From the NCBI GenBank assembly GCA_963575645.1, contig OY754469.1:20354001-20418000 (forward strand): DNA of 64,000 nt. Direction: 5' to 3'. This DNA comes from Xanthostigma xanthostigma (Eukaryota; Arthropoda; Insecta; Raphidioptera; Raphidiidae). Positions 1-10,324 of this stretch are shown here, in pieces. Every line of letters begins with the position of its first letter. Position 1 is the first letter of the stretch. The position numbers and the translations under genes were made by a program. The notes beneath the pieces are model-generated. The model did no database searches, was not told where the DNA came from, and saw only the letters and a list, made by a program, of their open reading frames with translations.

Positions 1-1368
1 GTCACCAGTTTGCAATTTCTGTCTATAGCCGTGCTGGAGTGACCTAGTGTGCTAGTGATGTGTCGTTTTCATTAATTACCTTGCATTGATAAAGCTTGAA
101 AACTGCAAAATATTATCTGACATTACGAAAATTCGCTGATTTGTGCTTATTTTTATGCTGATCTAGTGTACGACAACATGCAGGTCGTGCAGACTTATGC
201 TTGACAAATGTGCGCGGTCTTTTATGTAGACAATCAATGATATAAAATTATACATTAATTAATAAAAGAGAATGGTTTATGCCCATATTCATCGAACACT
301 ATTAAAGATAGAAGTTACTAAAGATAGAATAAAATTTACTTTCAATTCACCAAGCAAAATATCAGGTAGAAAAGTTAGTTAAAAAATAAATGTACACTGT
401 ACTATACTCCTTGTTTTTTTTGTTGAATATTTTAATGTTAACCCAAAAATCCGACTGATGGCGTTAGTGTAAACGTCAAAAAAAAGTTTCACAAAATAAT
501 AATGTTTTATCCTAGCCCAATTGCACACAAAACTTCCACTAACTCTAATGTTTTACAACTGTACACTTCACAAAAGGTTAATAAACAATACATAAATAAA
601 TTTAAAAGAGCAAACAGTAGATATAATACTCCACGTTTATAGGTTAGGTATTATGATCTATGTGGCGGCGATTATACCCTCGAAGTAAGACAATTAACAT
701 AATTATGGTTGATGAATTGAATTATCGCTATTTATTAATATAACTACGTACGTTCGGTGAATGTGGCCATTATAGGTAATATATATATTTATTTGCATAC
801 TCCCGATAAAGTAGCTGCTTTTCATGCCTTTGTGGCAGTATTAAAATAATCTATTTAAACAATTGATATGAAGTTCGAAGTGTCAAAAATGTTGAAAACT
901 GAAAATAAGTGAAAACCAACTATTTTATAGGGACTACGTGCAAAAACATAAAATATATGTCAAGATATTATTACTCGTGTGAAAATTATTTCCCAATTAA
1001 TCAATTATTTTGGAAGGTACGTATGTATATTACAGAATAATTCATAATGTTTCTTTGTGCATATATTTTTTTGGAAAAATTGCTTCTGGAACAGGTTTGA
1101 CGTACTTGAATTTACCTTTACTCATGAACAAAGTATGGAGCTGATACCATAATGGACATCCCTGTATCTTATGTAAGAACAAATTAAATTTCATCGATTC
1201 GTTGAAAGCGGCGTAATTAAAATTCTGCTGTTAAATTAATTTGATTGTGTGTTATGAATATGAAATATGCGTACCGAGAAAAGAGCACACGGAAAGATTA
1301 TATTCGTTTTATAATGAAAGATAAAATACATGATGTTCATTTTTATAAAGCTTTTGGATATCAAATAA
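1..1368. other. Non-coding AT-rich stretch, no gene seen
   Basis: No open frame with a recognisable domain. About 180-241 resembles 42940-43000 (shared words include gtgcgcgg and cttttatg), so a short dispersed repeat is present. About 890-1000 carries the 'aactattttataggga' and 'attactcgtgtga' words of a dispersed family seen again at 34561-34670 and 38160-38300. Confidence 0.6.
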
Positions 1369-1984
1369 TCTATACTATACTAATATATAAAGCTGAAGAG
1401 TTTGTTTGTTTGTTTGGTTGAACGCGCTAATCTCAAAAACTACTGGTTCGAATTGAAAAAGAAATTTTTGTTGGATAGCCCATTTATCGAGGAAGACTAT
1501 ATAGACCAGGTCTTGGCAAATGGCGGCCCGCGAAGCATTTTATAAATGATTATTCAAAACAAAAATATTACTGTTTGCCAATATAAATTGGCGCATAAAA
1601 ATTATTTTAGAAAAATAGTAAATAGTGTTTAAAAACTTGAATTTGTTGTTTCAAAAAGTGTGTATTTAAAATTAGAAAAAGAAATTGTTTGTCCCACGGT
1701 CAAATTTTCATCCGCAATGTGACCCGACGTTCAAAAGATTTGCCCATCCCTGCTATAGACTATATAATATCACGCTATGACCAATAGGAGCGAAGCATCA
1801 ATGAAAAATGTTGCAGAATGTAACTCAAAATTAGTTCGTCTGATAAAAATTTTTGAACGGTAACTCCGATCATCATCTTTTGACACAACATTCATCTCGA
1901 TAAACTAAGATGAATGTGCGTACTCATGTCCTACTCCCCCCCATTCGTTTTTTTGCATCCGGGTGAAACCGGGCGGGACCGCTA
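1369..1984 (+). mobile_element. Helitron-like non-autonomous element, copy 1
   Basis: Starts with a TC followed by tatactaatatataaagc and ends in the GC-rich 'gaaaccgggcgggaccgcta' block, the layout of Helitron-like insect repeats (5' TC, 3' hairpin and CTAG-type end). It is the same family as 48752-49104 (same strand) and 37396-37717 (opposite strand). It is interrupted by a 246-bp hAT at 1507-1752. No coding capacity. The Helitron class is inferred from termini and internal similarity, not from a Rep/helicase gene. Confidence 0.65.
1507..1752. mobile_element. hAT-type MITE nested in Helitron-like copy 1
   Basis: Termini read caggtcttggcaaat on the left and the complement of cagggatgggcaaat on the right, a typical hAT terminal inverted repeat. 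Flanking 8-mers are atatagac (1499-1506) and ctatagac (1753-1760), 7 of 8 identical. The uninterrupted relative at 48870-48885 reads gaaggctatagactat, which shows the empty site. No open frame; it would need a hAT transposase in trans. Confidence 0.75.
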
Positions 1985-2241
1985 CAGATATGTTTATCGA
2001 GATTTTAGATATAGTGATATCCCCATTGAATTAACAATCTTGAAAAATCCTAAGCTCTAGAAATATGTTTTCGAGTGCGCTGAATCCGAATATGGCATTA
2101 TTATTTTATAGAGGATGACACCTTCCAACATTACCTAGTTTTCGACTATTTATAAAAAAAAGCACAACAGTTGAACATGGAACATGTTTTGAATTCAATG
2201 GATATCCCTATATCTAAAATCTCGCTAAACATATCTATAGC
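1981..2241. mobile_element. Inverted-repeat element abutting the Helitron-like 3' end
   Basis: Arms of about 50 bp (1981-2032 and 2190-2241) are inverted copies, with shared words such as gatatgttta and gatattttagatat-like text around attcaatgg(g)gatat. The left arm starts where the neighbouring Helitron-like repeat ends, so the boundary between the two is uncertain. No target duplication was resolved and no coding frame is present. Confidence 0.55.
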
Positions 2242-2806
2242 TAAAAAACTATTGGTGTTGGACACTTTTTCTTGGTGACCTTTAAACTATGAAATAAAAC
2301 CATTTTCGATCAATTTAACCGAAAACCAAATCCCATAAGGTTTGTGCGGGATCTTTTCACTGAGTTATCTATATACTACACTAATATACCAAATACACCT
2401 AATTTGTAAACGTTTAATTTTACATACAAATTTGCCTATGTCCCAAATATTAAGCAACACAGTGTATGTAATGAACTGTAGAGGCATCTAATTGCTACCA
2501 GAAAATGGCCCTCAGTAGTATATGTAGTGTAGTACCTAACTGTATCATTGTCGTTGGTGTAATGTGTATGTTACGTATAGACTATAGAGTTAGGTTGGAA
2601 ACTATTTGTAGGCCGTAATCTCTGCTAAAACAATGCACATAACTAAAGCGAATAGGTTTACACGAAAGCGCATAAGAGCTTCGTCGTAGTCCGCGTACAA
2701 TGCCACGCCGTTCTACGAAAATTGTGTAACCCACCATACGATATACAGCGGTGGAAAATTAAAGCAGTATTTTTAATTATAAAAAAAATAATATAAAATA
2801 TATTAT
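2242..2806. other. No gene or recognised element
   Basis: AT-rich unique-looking DNA with no domain-bearing open frame, no long inverted repeat and no tandem array that I could see. Confidence 0.5.
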
Positions 2807-3298
2807 ACTAGCCGTTATCCGCGACTTAGTACGCGATTGAGACAAAACACGGATACATTCCCATCATTTGGCATAGTTACTCCTTTCTCGACGTAGACCC
2901 CATTTATAAATTTAAAAATTGATGACATTCACGTAGCCAACGTCCTGACAAACCTTGAAAATGACATCCATGTTGATTTTTAGACTATTCACCTCTTCTC
3001 ACCCTCTGAAGGGGTTGTTTTTGAAAAAGCACTAAATCCGTGTTTATATATTTGTTGACAGGAGTAATCCTGCGCATTTTCGAATTGATACATCTATCTT
3101 ATATATGATTTCTCCATGCAAATTTTAAAACCCCGTTACACCCTTTTAGGGGTTGAATTTTCAAAGATCTGTTCTTAGCGGATGCTTACGTTATAATAAC
3201 TATCTGTGTGCCAAATTTCAGCCCAATCCATCCAGAGGTTTGAGCTGTGCGTTGACAGATCAGTCAGTCAATCACGGTTTCCTTTTATATATTTAGAT
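2807..3298 (-). mobile_element. Interspersed insect repeat, Helitron/RTE-type tail
   Basis: Begins with actagccgttatccgcg and ends near 'tatatatttagata'. It contains the words 'gccaaatttcagccc' and 'gtttgagctgtgcgttga' followed by cagtcagtca, which I recognise from a repeat widespread in insects. Orientation is inferred by treating the CTAG end as 3'. No coding frame. The class is uncertain: the same words have been assigned to RTE tails and to Helitron-like repeats. Confidence 0.5.
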
Positions 3299-4131
3299 AA
3301 TATAAAAAAAAACTATTGTGCATAACTACACTTTGAGCCCTGAAGAAACTTAAATTGTAGACGAACGTTGGCAATAAAAATAAACATATTGTACAGGCTA
3401 ATGGTTTCATTTTCCCGTTAGTAATATATTCTTTTAAAACACATAAGAGGAACGATAACAACATTTAATATTGGAAGAACTATATGTTTCGATTTTATTC
3501 TTTTTTATTCTACAGGAAACTGCTGAGATATGTTTTTATGTACTGCAAACTCAACCGGAAGAGTACATGCACATTTTATTTCAAATGGCAACATATTGTT
3601 TTACATTTTTGAAATTGTCATTTTTTTCTTTATAAATTCATATAAAATTTTAATAAGGTTGCATAAGAAAATATTTGAGAGAAAAGTCATCAGTTTATTA
3701 ATAATAGCACTCCACACATGTGTAAATTAATTATTCATAATAATTATTACTGTGTATTAAATTAATAAATTGGTAACGTTTTTCTAGAATATTTTCTTAT
3801 GTAATCTTATGAAAGTTTTATATGAGTTTATAGAGAAAAAAATAAACAGTTCGAAAAAAAATATTTGTTGCCATTTGAAAAAAACAATGCATGTGAGTTT
3901 GAAGTACAAAAAAATATACGTCAGCAATTTCCGTTAATAAATGTCGAGTTGAACAAAAAACTATTTGAACTTTTTTTTGTATCTAGTTTAGAATACCCTA
4001 ATTATTCACTGTTACCACTTTCGGTGAACACACTGTACATACATACTGCCGTATCGTTGGGTAAAACAGATTGTACGTTAATTTTGTTGAAATTTTATTT
4101 GATGAATAGGAACTTGAAATAAATATCAGTA
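3299..4131. other. No supported gene
   Basis: Two short open frames (3530-3730 and 3865-4122) lack any motif I recognise and are AT-driven in composition. No other structure was seen. Confidence 0.5.
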
Positions 4132-4223
4132 CAGTGAAATCTATAAAAATAACCACTCTGTAACCTGACCACCTCTGTATACATTAACCAATATTTCTAT
4201 AGGAACCAGTCAAATTACACTTA

Positions 4224-4344
4224 TTCAATAAATAAAATTATCGACCAATTTTTCAGACAATATGTTAACAAAAATATATTGTCTGAAAAATTGGTCGATA
4301 ATTTTATTTATTGAAGAGTTCTAATCAGACGTTAATCAAAGATT
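4224..4344 (-). mobile_element. Short Penelope-like/foldback fragment with 13-bp target duplication
   Basis: A 121-bp insert flanked by a perfect 13-bp repeat, caaattacactta (4211-4223 and 4345-4357). Inside is an almost perfect palindrome built from ataaaattatcgaccaattt and its complement. The same sequence recurs inverted at 61321-61380, where it belongs to a longer repeat with Penelope-like features. A long, non-TA duplication and no defined terminal inverted repeat favour target-primed insertion over cut-and-paste. Confidence 0.65.
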
Positions 4345-4382
4345 CAAATTACACTTACATTACACATTCTGTGTACAATGAC

Positions 4383-4855
4383 CAGGCCCGGACTTAGAGA
4401 CCCAGGGCCCCTAGGCACTTCACATTTGGGCTCCCACCATCTCGAAGCTATTTTGGAAATTTAGTAAATTAAATGCACTAGTACAGAACATATAATTTTT
4501 AATAGACTTTAATAAACATCAGAATAATACAGTCTGTGTTACTATATAGTTACGTTATTCTATAAAATTGATAGAATCATACGACAAATTTTCTTCTGTG
4601 CAAAGGAACGAATGACTTCATCATAGTCAAGTACAATGCGCAGTGGAACGAAATTTGCTTTCTAGCTTTGTTACGCGCAGGGCTCTAAATTATATTATGA
4701 GAGTCCTGTTTTGGCAACATTTTGTAAAAATAATTTTATTTTCGATAAAGCTTTTTGATAAGGCAAGCCAGGTTTTTGAGCCTATGTAAAGATTCCACCA
4801 CCGGGGCCCCTAGGCTGGCTGGGACCTTGTAGGCCTAGGCAGAAATCCAGCACTG
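4383..4855. mobile_element. hAT-type MITE
   Basis: Left end caggcccggacttagagac and right end gcagaaatccagcactg are imperfect inverted copies, with the usual subterminal cccctaggc-type blocks facing each other. Flanked by the perfect 8-bp duplication acaatgac (4375-4382 and 4856-4863), the length typical of hAT. No open frame of note. Inserted into the TA-flanked MITE at 4132-4927. Confidence 0.88.
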
Positions 4856-4929
4856 ACAATGACCACCTGTATAGATTGACCACTATTTTCGAGAACCATA
4901 AGTGGTCAATGTACACAAGTTTTACTGTA

Positions 4930-5329
4930 TTATCTTTTTTATTTTGATACTAAACGTTCTGTAAATGATCGGGAGAGGAACGAAAATCCAATATAAATAA
5001 CTCGTTTCTTTTTTTACGATAAATCATTGCTATGGCAGCAATGTTTTCCAGTAGCGTAAGTAAATGTAAACAGAAGGAATAATTAATTAACCGTATAATG
5101 TAATTAATTATACACGGAATGTGAACTGTGCAATTGTTTTATGTAGATACGCTACGTGAGATTTAACTTAGTAGTTATGTATGTTTGCGGTTTAACCGTG
5201 GCTTTATAAAATGATAATCGCAATCCTTCGGTAAATACACATAAATCTCGTAAGTGTATTGTTTTGTTTTTTAAGTACTTGTTATAATATTTAACAAAAT
5301 GTATATAGTCCAGGCGGTAGGGAGTTTGA
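4930..5329. other. No gene or recognised element
   Basis: AT-rich; a 62-codon minus-strand open frame here shows no motif. No long repeat was found. Confidence 0.5.
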
Positions 5330-5987
5330 GCTGGAAACATACTCTACAACGCTGAATTTTTGCATACGCTTTTAGATTTCTCTCAGTGTCCCAAATGCAC
5401 AAAGTCTACAATTTTTGCGTTACGGGGAGCAGGGAGGTTGAAAGGTACAAAATTATTTTTCTAATTTTTTCGGCTTATATTATAGCTGGGACAAAAATAA
5501 TTATACCAAATAAATGTAGAGGGCGCTCCGAGCACTACAAGTTTGCCTCTCATGACTTTCGTTGTAACTGCAACGGTTCTACGAATTCAAAAGTATTGTA
5601 GCAAGTATTGTTACATTAACTCTCTCTTTCTCTCTTATGTAATATTGTCAAAATTACTATTCCTTAGCTACGCAGGAAAATTGAATGTTGTTATTCTGAA
5701 AATATCTGAAAACATCGTTCGAAATGTTTGATATAAATCGGTAACCGTTGCAGTTACTACGAAAGTCTTGAGGAGCAAACTTGTAGTGCTCGGAGCGCCC
5801 TCTAAATTGGTATAATTATTTTTGTCGTAGCTATAATACAAGCCGAGAAAATTAAAAAACAAATTTTGCACCTTTCAGCCCCCGTCTTCCCATAACGCAA
5901 AAAGGGTAGACTTTTGTGCATTTGGGACATTGAGAGGGGCCTAAAAGCGTGTGAAAAAATTCAGCGAAGTAGAGTATGTTATTCCAC
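5330..5987. mobile_element. Long foldback (inverted-repeat) element
   Basis: Two arms of about 240 bp (5338-5578 and 5743-5979) are inverted copies around a spacer of about 165 bp. Landmarks pair from outside inwards: catactctac with gtagagtatg, gtcccaaatgcac with gtgcatttgggac, gagggcgctccgagcacta with its complement, and accgttgcag at the inner edge. The short open frames across the arms are consequences of the palindrome. No target duplication was resolved. Confidence 0.8.
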
Positions 5988-6156
5988 ATTAACATAGGGA
6001 AAATCTTCCTACTACCTACAGCAAATTTAATTGGGCTCTGAGAATGAGTTATCGAAGCGATCCGAACACTGAATGACATCACAGTTTTAGATTTCAACAC
6101 TTTGTCAGCCAAGTTCTCACAAAGCACTGTGCACTTTACACGAATCATTTTATATA

Positions 6157-6620
6157 TTTTTTTTTTTTTATTTAATTTAAGGGTGGATCGACTACTAGGT
6201 CATTACCACCTACAAGTTTGTACGGAAACTCTCGGTGCGTTTATATTAGATGGTTTATATTGTTTTCTTTTAGGAAATTTAAAATATTGTTTATGGCTAA
6301 CTTTTCATTTTGTAAATTTTTCTTTATGTCATTTGTTAGGTTGTGTTTGAATGGTTCATGTTTTTTGCACTCCGTTAATATGTGGCGGACCGTTATAACT
6401 GTGTTACACATTTCGCAGACTGGTGGGTTTTTCTTAGCTAGGGGATGGCCATGTGTTAGTTTGATATAATTTTTAATTTTTCTGATTCCCTTATATCGGT
6501 TTCTGGATTAGGAAGGTGTGCGCTAAAAGAATTTTTCTTGCAAAGATTTGTTCATATTGTGGCACTGAACATTGCCCACTCCTATTTATACATTTCAAAT
6601 TAACGATCTTGTCGCGTATT
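6157..6620 (-). pseudogene. 3' end of a LINE (non-LTR retrotransposon), C-terminal CCHC region
   Basis: Read on the minus strand, the frame ending at the stop at 6241-6243 encodes a stretch containing LTHGHPLAKKNPPVCEMCN followed by VRHILTEC: a C-X2-C-X7-H-X4-C zinc-knuckle-like motif with the same spacing as in the LINE at 10325-12050. That motif follows RNase H in I/R1/LOA/Outcast-type LINEs. About 70 bp of 3' UTR and an A-tail (T run at 6157-6169 on the plus strand) follow. The upstream part is frameshifted near 6480 and similarity fades by about 6620, so this is a 5'-truncated, decayed copy. Confidence 0.8.
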
Positions 6621-6981
6621 TACACATTTCGTTGTTTAAAAAAAAATTATAATAATTTTTAAACCGATTTTACTTTTCCTTTTTACAGTACAAGAAATTA
6701 TTGTTTATTTTTGCCGTTATACTGACTAAATACGAAGATTAACTATAATTATTTAACACTGAATTATTTTTAACAAGCTTTTCTTAATCGTATGTAAAGC
6801 CTACCCATACGAAACACTTAACTTTTTACTTCAACTGTTTTAATGAACTTGTTAAATTTTTGTCTTATGTTTTAATTGTACGTTTTGATGACAACGGGAT
6901 GCTTATGCCCAAAATATAACAGCTATTTATCTGTACATTTTATGTGCGACTAACATTTTTTTTTATTGTGTATACAATAAA
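6621..6981. other. No gene or recognised element
   Basis: AT-rich spacer between the LINE remnant and the next hAT element; nothing recognised. Confidence 0.5.
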
Positions 6982-6989
6982 GTTGTGCC

Positions 6990-7435
6990 TAGGGTTGCCG
7001 GGCCCAAAAATAGAAAATCCAGGCTCGACATTATATTTCGACGGACAGGTATTTTTGATTGTTTTATACTAATCAAAATTAACCGGACGTTATAATTAAA
7101 GAACTACCAATTAACAGAGAAATATTATTAAATAGATAAATACAATACTACAAACATAAATAGCCATCTTCTCATTCTTTTGGTAGAAAAAAATCTTCAT
7201 TAAAATTAAAAAAAATAAAATAATAGCTGCATGCTAGTATTTGGCTTTGGTAATTAAAAAACACTTAAACATTTAAAAAAAAATTGAATAAATATTGAGA
7301 CGTAATCACTAATGCCTATTTCTTGAAATTTTATTGACAAAAAGCTTAACAAAAGCCGGACTTGTAAATATTTGGCCCGACACAACCGTAAAAAGCTAAA
7401 TTTGTCCGGGTAAAGCCGGAATCCTGGCAACTTTA
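6990..7435. mobile_element. hAT-type element with perfect 8-bp duplication
   Basis: Ends tagggttgccggg and cctggcaacttta form a TAnnGTTGCC(A/G)GG terminal inverted repeat. Flanked by gttgtgcc at 6982-6989 and 7436-7443 (8 of 8). Subterminal 'gccgga' and 'gtccgg' blocks recur inside. The termini resemble those of 53879-54431 (cagcgttgccag), so both probably depended on related transposases. No transposase frame. Confidence 0.88.
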
Positions 7436-7443
7436 GTTGTGCC

Positions 7444-8809
7444 ACATGTCAGAATTTGATCATTTTGAAGAATGTATTATGATTATATCCTATTCGTAAA
7501 TAAATAATGCAAACTAAATTGTTAATTTTTATGTCCTTTCTCTTAACTTCAAACAAAAATTTCAATAATAAATACATATCTTAAATGTATTTGCTTAAAT
7601 CGCCGATGAATGACGCAGACAATGATCATCATTGTTACGAATTATAACTATTGAATTGACATTTTGGCGTCAAACCTAGTGTAATACAAATATATCCAAA
7701 CTAATGATGTAAGGAATGTCAACTTTTAGACAATACGAATATCTGTCCTCGATATTCGCGAATGCGAAATTTAATCTGGCATTATTTGTCTAAGGTTAAA
7801 ATTTGACAGGTGATTGGCCGCGGAAGTCGCACGCCCATATTTGTAGTGGTTCTAGCTACTAGGTTGATTAATAATAAAAGATAAAATCGTGTGGTTATCT
7901 TAGCGAAAAGAACTAAGTTATTTAACGAAAAAAGGAGAATGAAGAAAGCTTTTCTTACAAAAGTGCTTGTCTTATTTAATAATATTTTCACATTTTATTA
8001 AAAAAATATGATTTTTTCTGATATTATTATTCGTAAAAAATTCGCATGAAATTTTGCGAATGCGATTGTCAAAAAATGTCACATCACTAATGTCAATTTT
8101 ATTCAGAATGCCACGATCTAAACTATAATTGTTGGCCATTCCATATCATCTGTGCAAAATGGTAGTAAGAAATCGTTTTCAATACGATTAGAGAATGCTA
8201 CATAGCCAACTGTGATTGTGGATGGCTATATTTTGCGTCAATTCGATAGCGGTATTATGATTAAAAAATATATTGCATTGAAATATATACTTTAAAGATT
8301 TTTTAAGACACAATAAGCTTCGAAAAAAATAAGTCTATTTGTAATGGAAATTCTAAACAACAAAAGAAAAAAAAATATGTAAAGACACCATTGTTTCTGT
8401 CTAAAACGTTCTTTTTAGAGTTTAAACAAAGCTGCAAGGGTGTATAACTACTTCTAGTGTTGACATACATAGAGGAAAAGACATTGCAGTCGGCAGATGT
8501 ATAAATCGCAACACACGAAGAGAGAAAATACATATAGCTAATCCGACTGGTTGCGAGGTATTTGAACAATTTAATTCCACCACTGCGGCAAGACCTAACG
8601 CTTTGGGTACATATACGTACAGACATACATGCAAATTGTGTACTATACAATAGTTTTGTACATCGTCGTTCCAATTTATAGAACAAGTGTGATATTTTTT
8701 TTATGCGAAACATCTATTGGAGCGTTTGGTTGGGAATAAAACCGTGCAATTGGCGCAATACTTTTATGGGAGGACGTTACGTTTGTGGGCGTCGGGTTAA
8801 GCATGGCTT
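7444..8809. other. No supported gene; weak inverted termini at 7700-8095
   Basis: Near 7702 taatgatgt and near 8085 acatcacta face each other, with gaatgcgaa-type words inside, so a decayed hAT of about 390 bp is possible; no target duplication was found. The longest open frame (8303-8713, minus strand, 136 codons) has no motif and overlaps a second chance frame. Confidence 0.4.
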
Positions 8810-9060
8810 TAGTTGAAGGCGACATCTAGATAACAGGGCGAAATTTAGTTATTAGTTTAGTTACTATAGTATTTCATCAGACGACAGCGCGTGACGCTTG
8901 CTTTGTGTAAGTATGGGTTGGATTATAACTTGGTTTTTGTTAAAGGCGACAACTAGATGACAGAGCAAAATTTAGTTACAGGGTGATGTTTAGTTAGTAG
9001 ACGTTCGCTTAAATTTGTTTCACATCTGCTAGGCGTCCCACGACGGCTCACATTTTTTTG
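8810..9060. repeat. Dispersed repeat shared with 25450-25590 (inverted)
   Basis: Two internal sub-copies (about 8815-8860 and 8938-8990) share gcgacatctagataacag-type text ending in aaatttagtta. The right part, including ttcgcttaaat, gtttcacatctg and the gtcccacg end, matches the complement of 25450-25520. A dispersed element of unknown class. Confidence 0.55.
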
Positions 9061-9379
9061 GATGTACACCGACCAGTTATGGTCAGTATTTTTTTCTACA
9101 CTGTTTTGATGCAAATTGTAAAATTAATTTTTGAAAATATCGTTCGTACAGAAAAAGAATCCGTATTTGCGGTTTGTATATTTTAAAAATTTCTGATTAA
9201 AAACTGACTGGTTTAGATGAAACTTAATTTGTAGTTAGTTGTTTCGTGGAATTTCATGTTCTCAAATGTGATTGGAAAATAGAATGTTACACCAGCATTA
9301 TAATTTTTGAACCGCCCCACGTTACTATTTAAGTCTTAAAAAAATAGTAAAAAGATATAATTGAAAAGTTTTATCTGTA
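9061..9379. other. No gene seen
   Basis: AT-rich DNA between a dispersed repeat and a TA-flanked MITE; nothing recognised. Confidence 0.5.
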
Positions 9380-9960
9380 GGGTCAAGTTGTCAACAGTGG
9401 ATCACATTTTTTTCTATTGGCTATATCATAAAATTTTAAGGTACCAAGAAAACTAAAATATGACATCTGTACAGTGTGGTTATTTTAATTTAAGTTTTCA
9501 TTATTTTTTTCATTAGCTACAAAGAAAAATGTTTTATAAAAGTTTTTTTTTTAAGTAGAAAATGATTCACTGTCTACTCAGTCTACTTGAACCACTGACT
9601 GGCTATTTTGATATCTCACGTCAAAAATTTTTACTTCAGTTTAGGTTTGGATTACAATTGTTACGTTAAAATGTACCTAAATATATGCAGTTTACAATGA
9701 AACAAAAACATGCAAATAAGTAGTACCCTCGATTGATTAAAGTACAAGTAAAAAAAAAATTGACACATAAAAATAACAATTACTACATGTATCACTGAAA
9801 CTGACAAGCACACGTGGCTGACGTTTATAACTATAGACAACTTCACGTCAAATATACATTGTTATAATATTATGAAAAGAGTGGCGTTATAGATCAATCT
9901 TATTTCGTTTTTAGCAATGATTCACTGTACCCGCCTGAGCCACTGTTGACAACTTGACCC
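9380..9960. mobile_element. TA-flanked MITE with 21-bp perfect terminal inverted repeat
   Basis: Left end gggtcaagttgtcaacagtg(g) at 9380 is the exact complement of the right end finishing at 9960, and TA sits on both sides. Further inverted words (gatcacattt / aatgattcac) continue inwards imperfectly. The TA duplication suggests a Tc1/mariner-type source; the termini alone do not fix the family. A short minus-strand frame inside lacks motifs. Confidence 0.7.
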
Positions 9961-10042
9961 TATCGTTTTTCGTTCTTTTTAAATATTTCAAATTTTGAAA
10001 GAAGGGGTTTTCAATACAATTAAGAATAAATAAAAAATACAT

Positions 10043-10097
10043 TCGCCCGCGTGTGGCTCGAACCTACGACCCTGTGATTAAGAGTTATAGCCGCAGG
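10043..10097 (-). pseudogene. tRNA-Lys(CUU)-like 3' half
   Basis: On the minus strand the text contains an anticodon-arm word aactcttaatcacag, then gggtcgtaggttcgagcc (variable loop, T arm and a good B box) and an acceptor-like cgcgggcg. This matches the 3' half of eukaryotic tRNA-Lys with anticodon CTT. The A box and 5' acceptor strand are not recognisable, so it is a relic or the head of an old SINE. Confidence 0.55.
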
Positions 10098-10324
10098 ATA
10101 GTAATTATCGCTTGATATTAGTTCATTCGTTAATTTGAAAAAAAAAAACAATTTACTAAAATTATTTGATTACTTAATTCCAATAAAATCGTTAAACTGT
10201 GCTGTCGTCGAAGCTACATTTGTGCAAAATTTCAACCGGAAGTGCGTCAAAATCGACTTGCAAGATTTATAGCAGACAGGCAAAGCAAGTTAAATAAAAG
10301 CTTATAAAAAGAAATTCATTTTCC

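Larger units (their letters stand above)
4132..4927. mobile_element. TA-flanked MITE (Tc1/mariner or pogo type) hosting two insertions
   Basis: Outer ends read cagtgaaatct at 4132 and agttttactg at 4927, an imperfect terminal inverted repeat, flanked by TA on both sides (4130-4131 and 4928-4929). Internal words around 'aagtggtcaatgtacac' mirror the left end. Removing two younger insertions (4224-4344 with its 13-bp duplication, and 4383-4855 with its 8-bp duplication) leaves a MITE of roughly 180 bp. No coding capacity. Confidence 0.7.

Noticed and set aside
5386..6148. Several short frames across the foldback
   Set aside because: Inverted-arm shadows; no domain.
8303..8713. 136-codon minus-strand open frame
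   Set aside because: Low-complexity, overlaps another frame on the same strand in a different phase, no domain or signal recognised.
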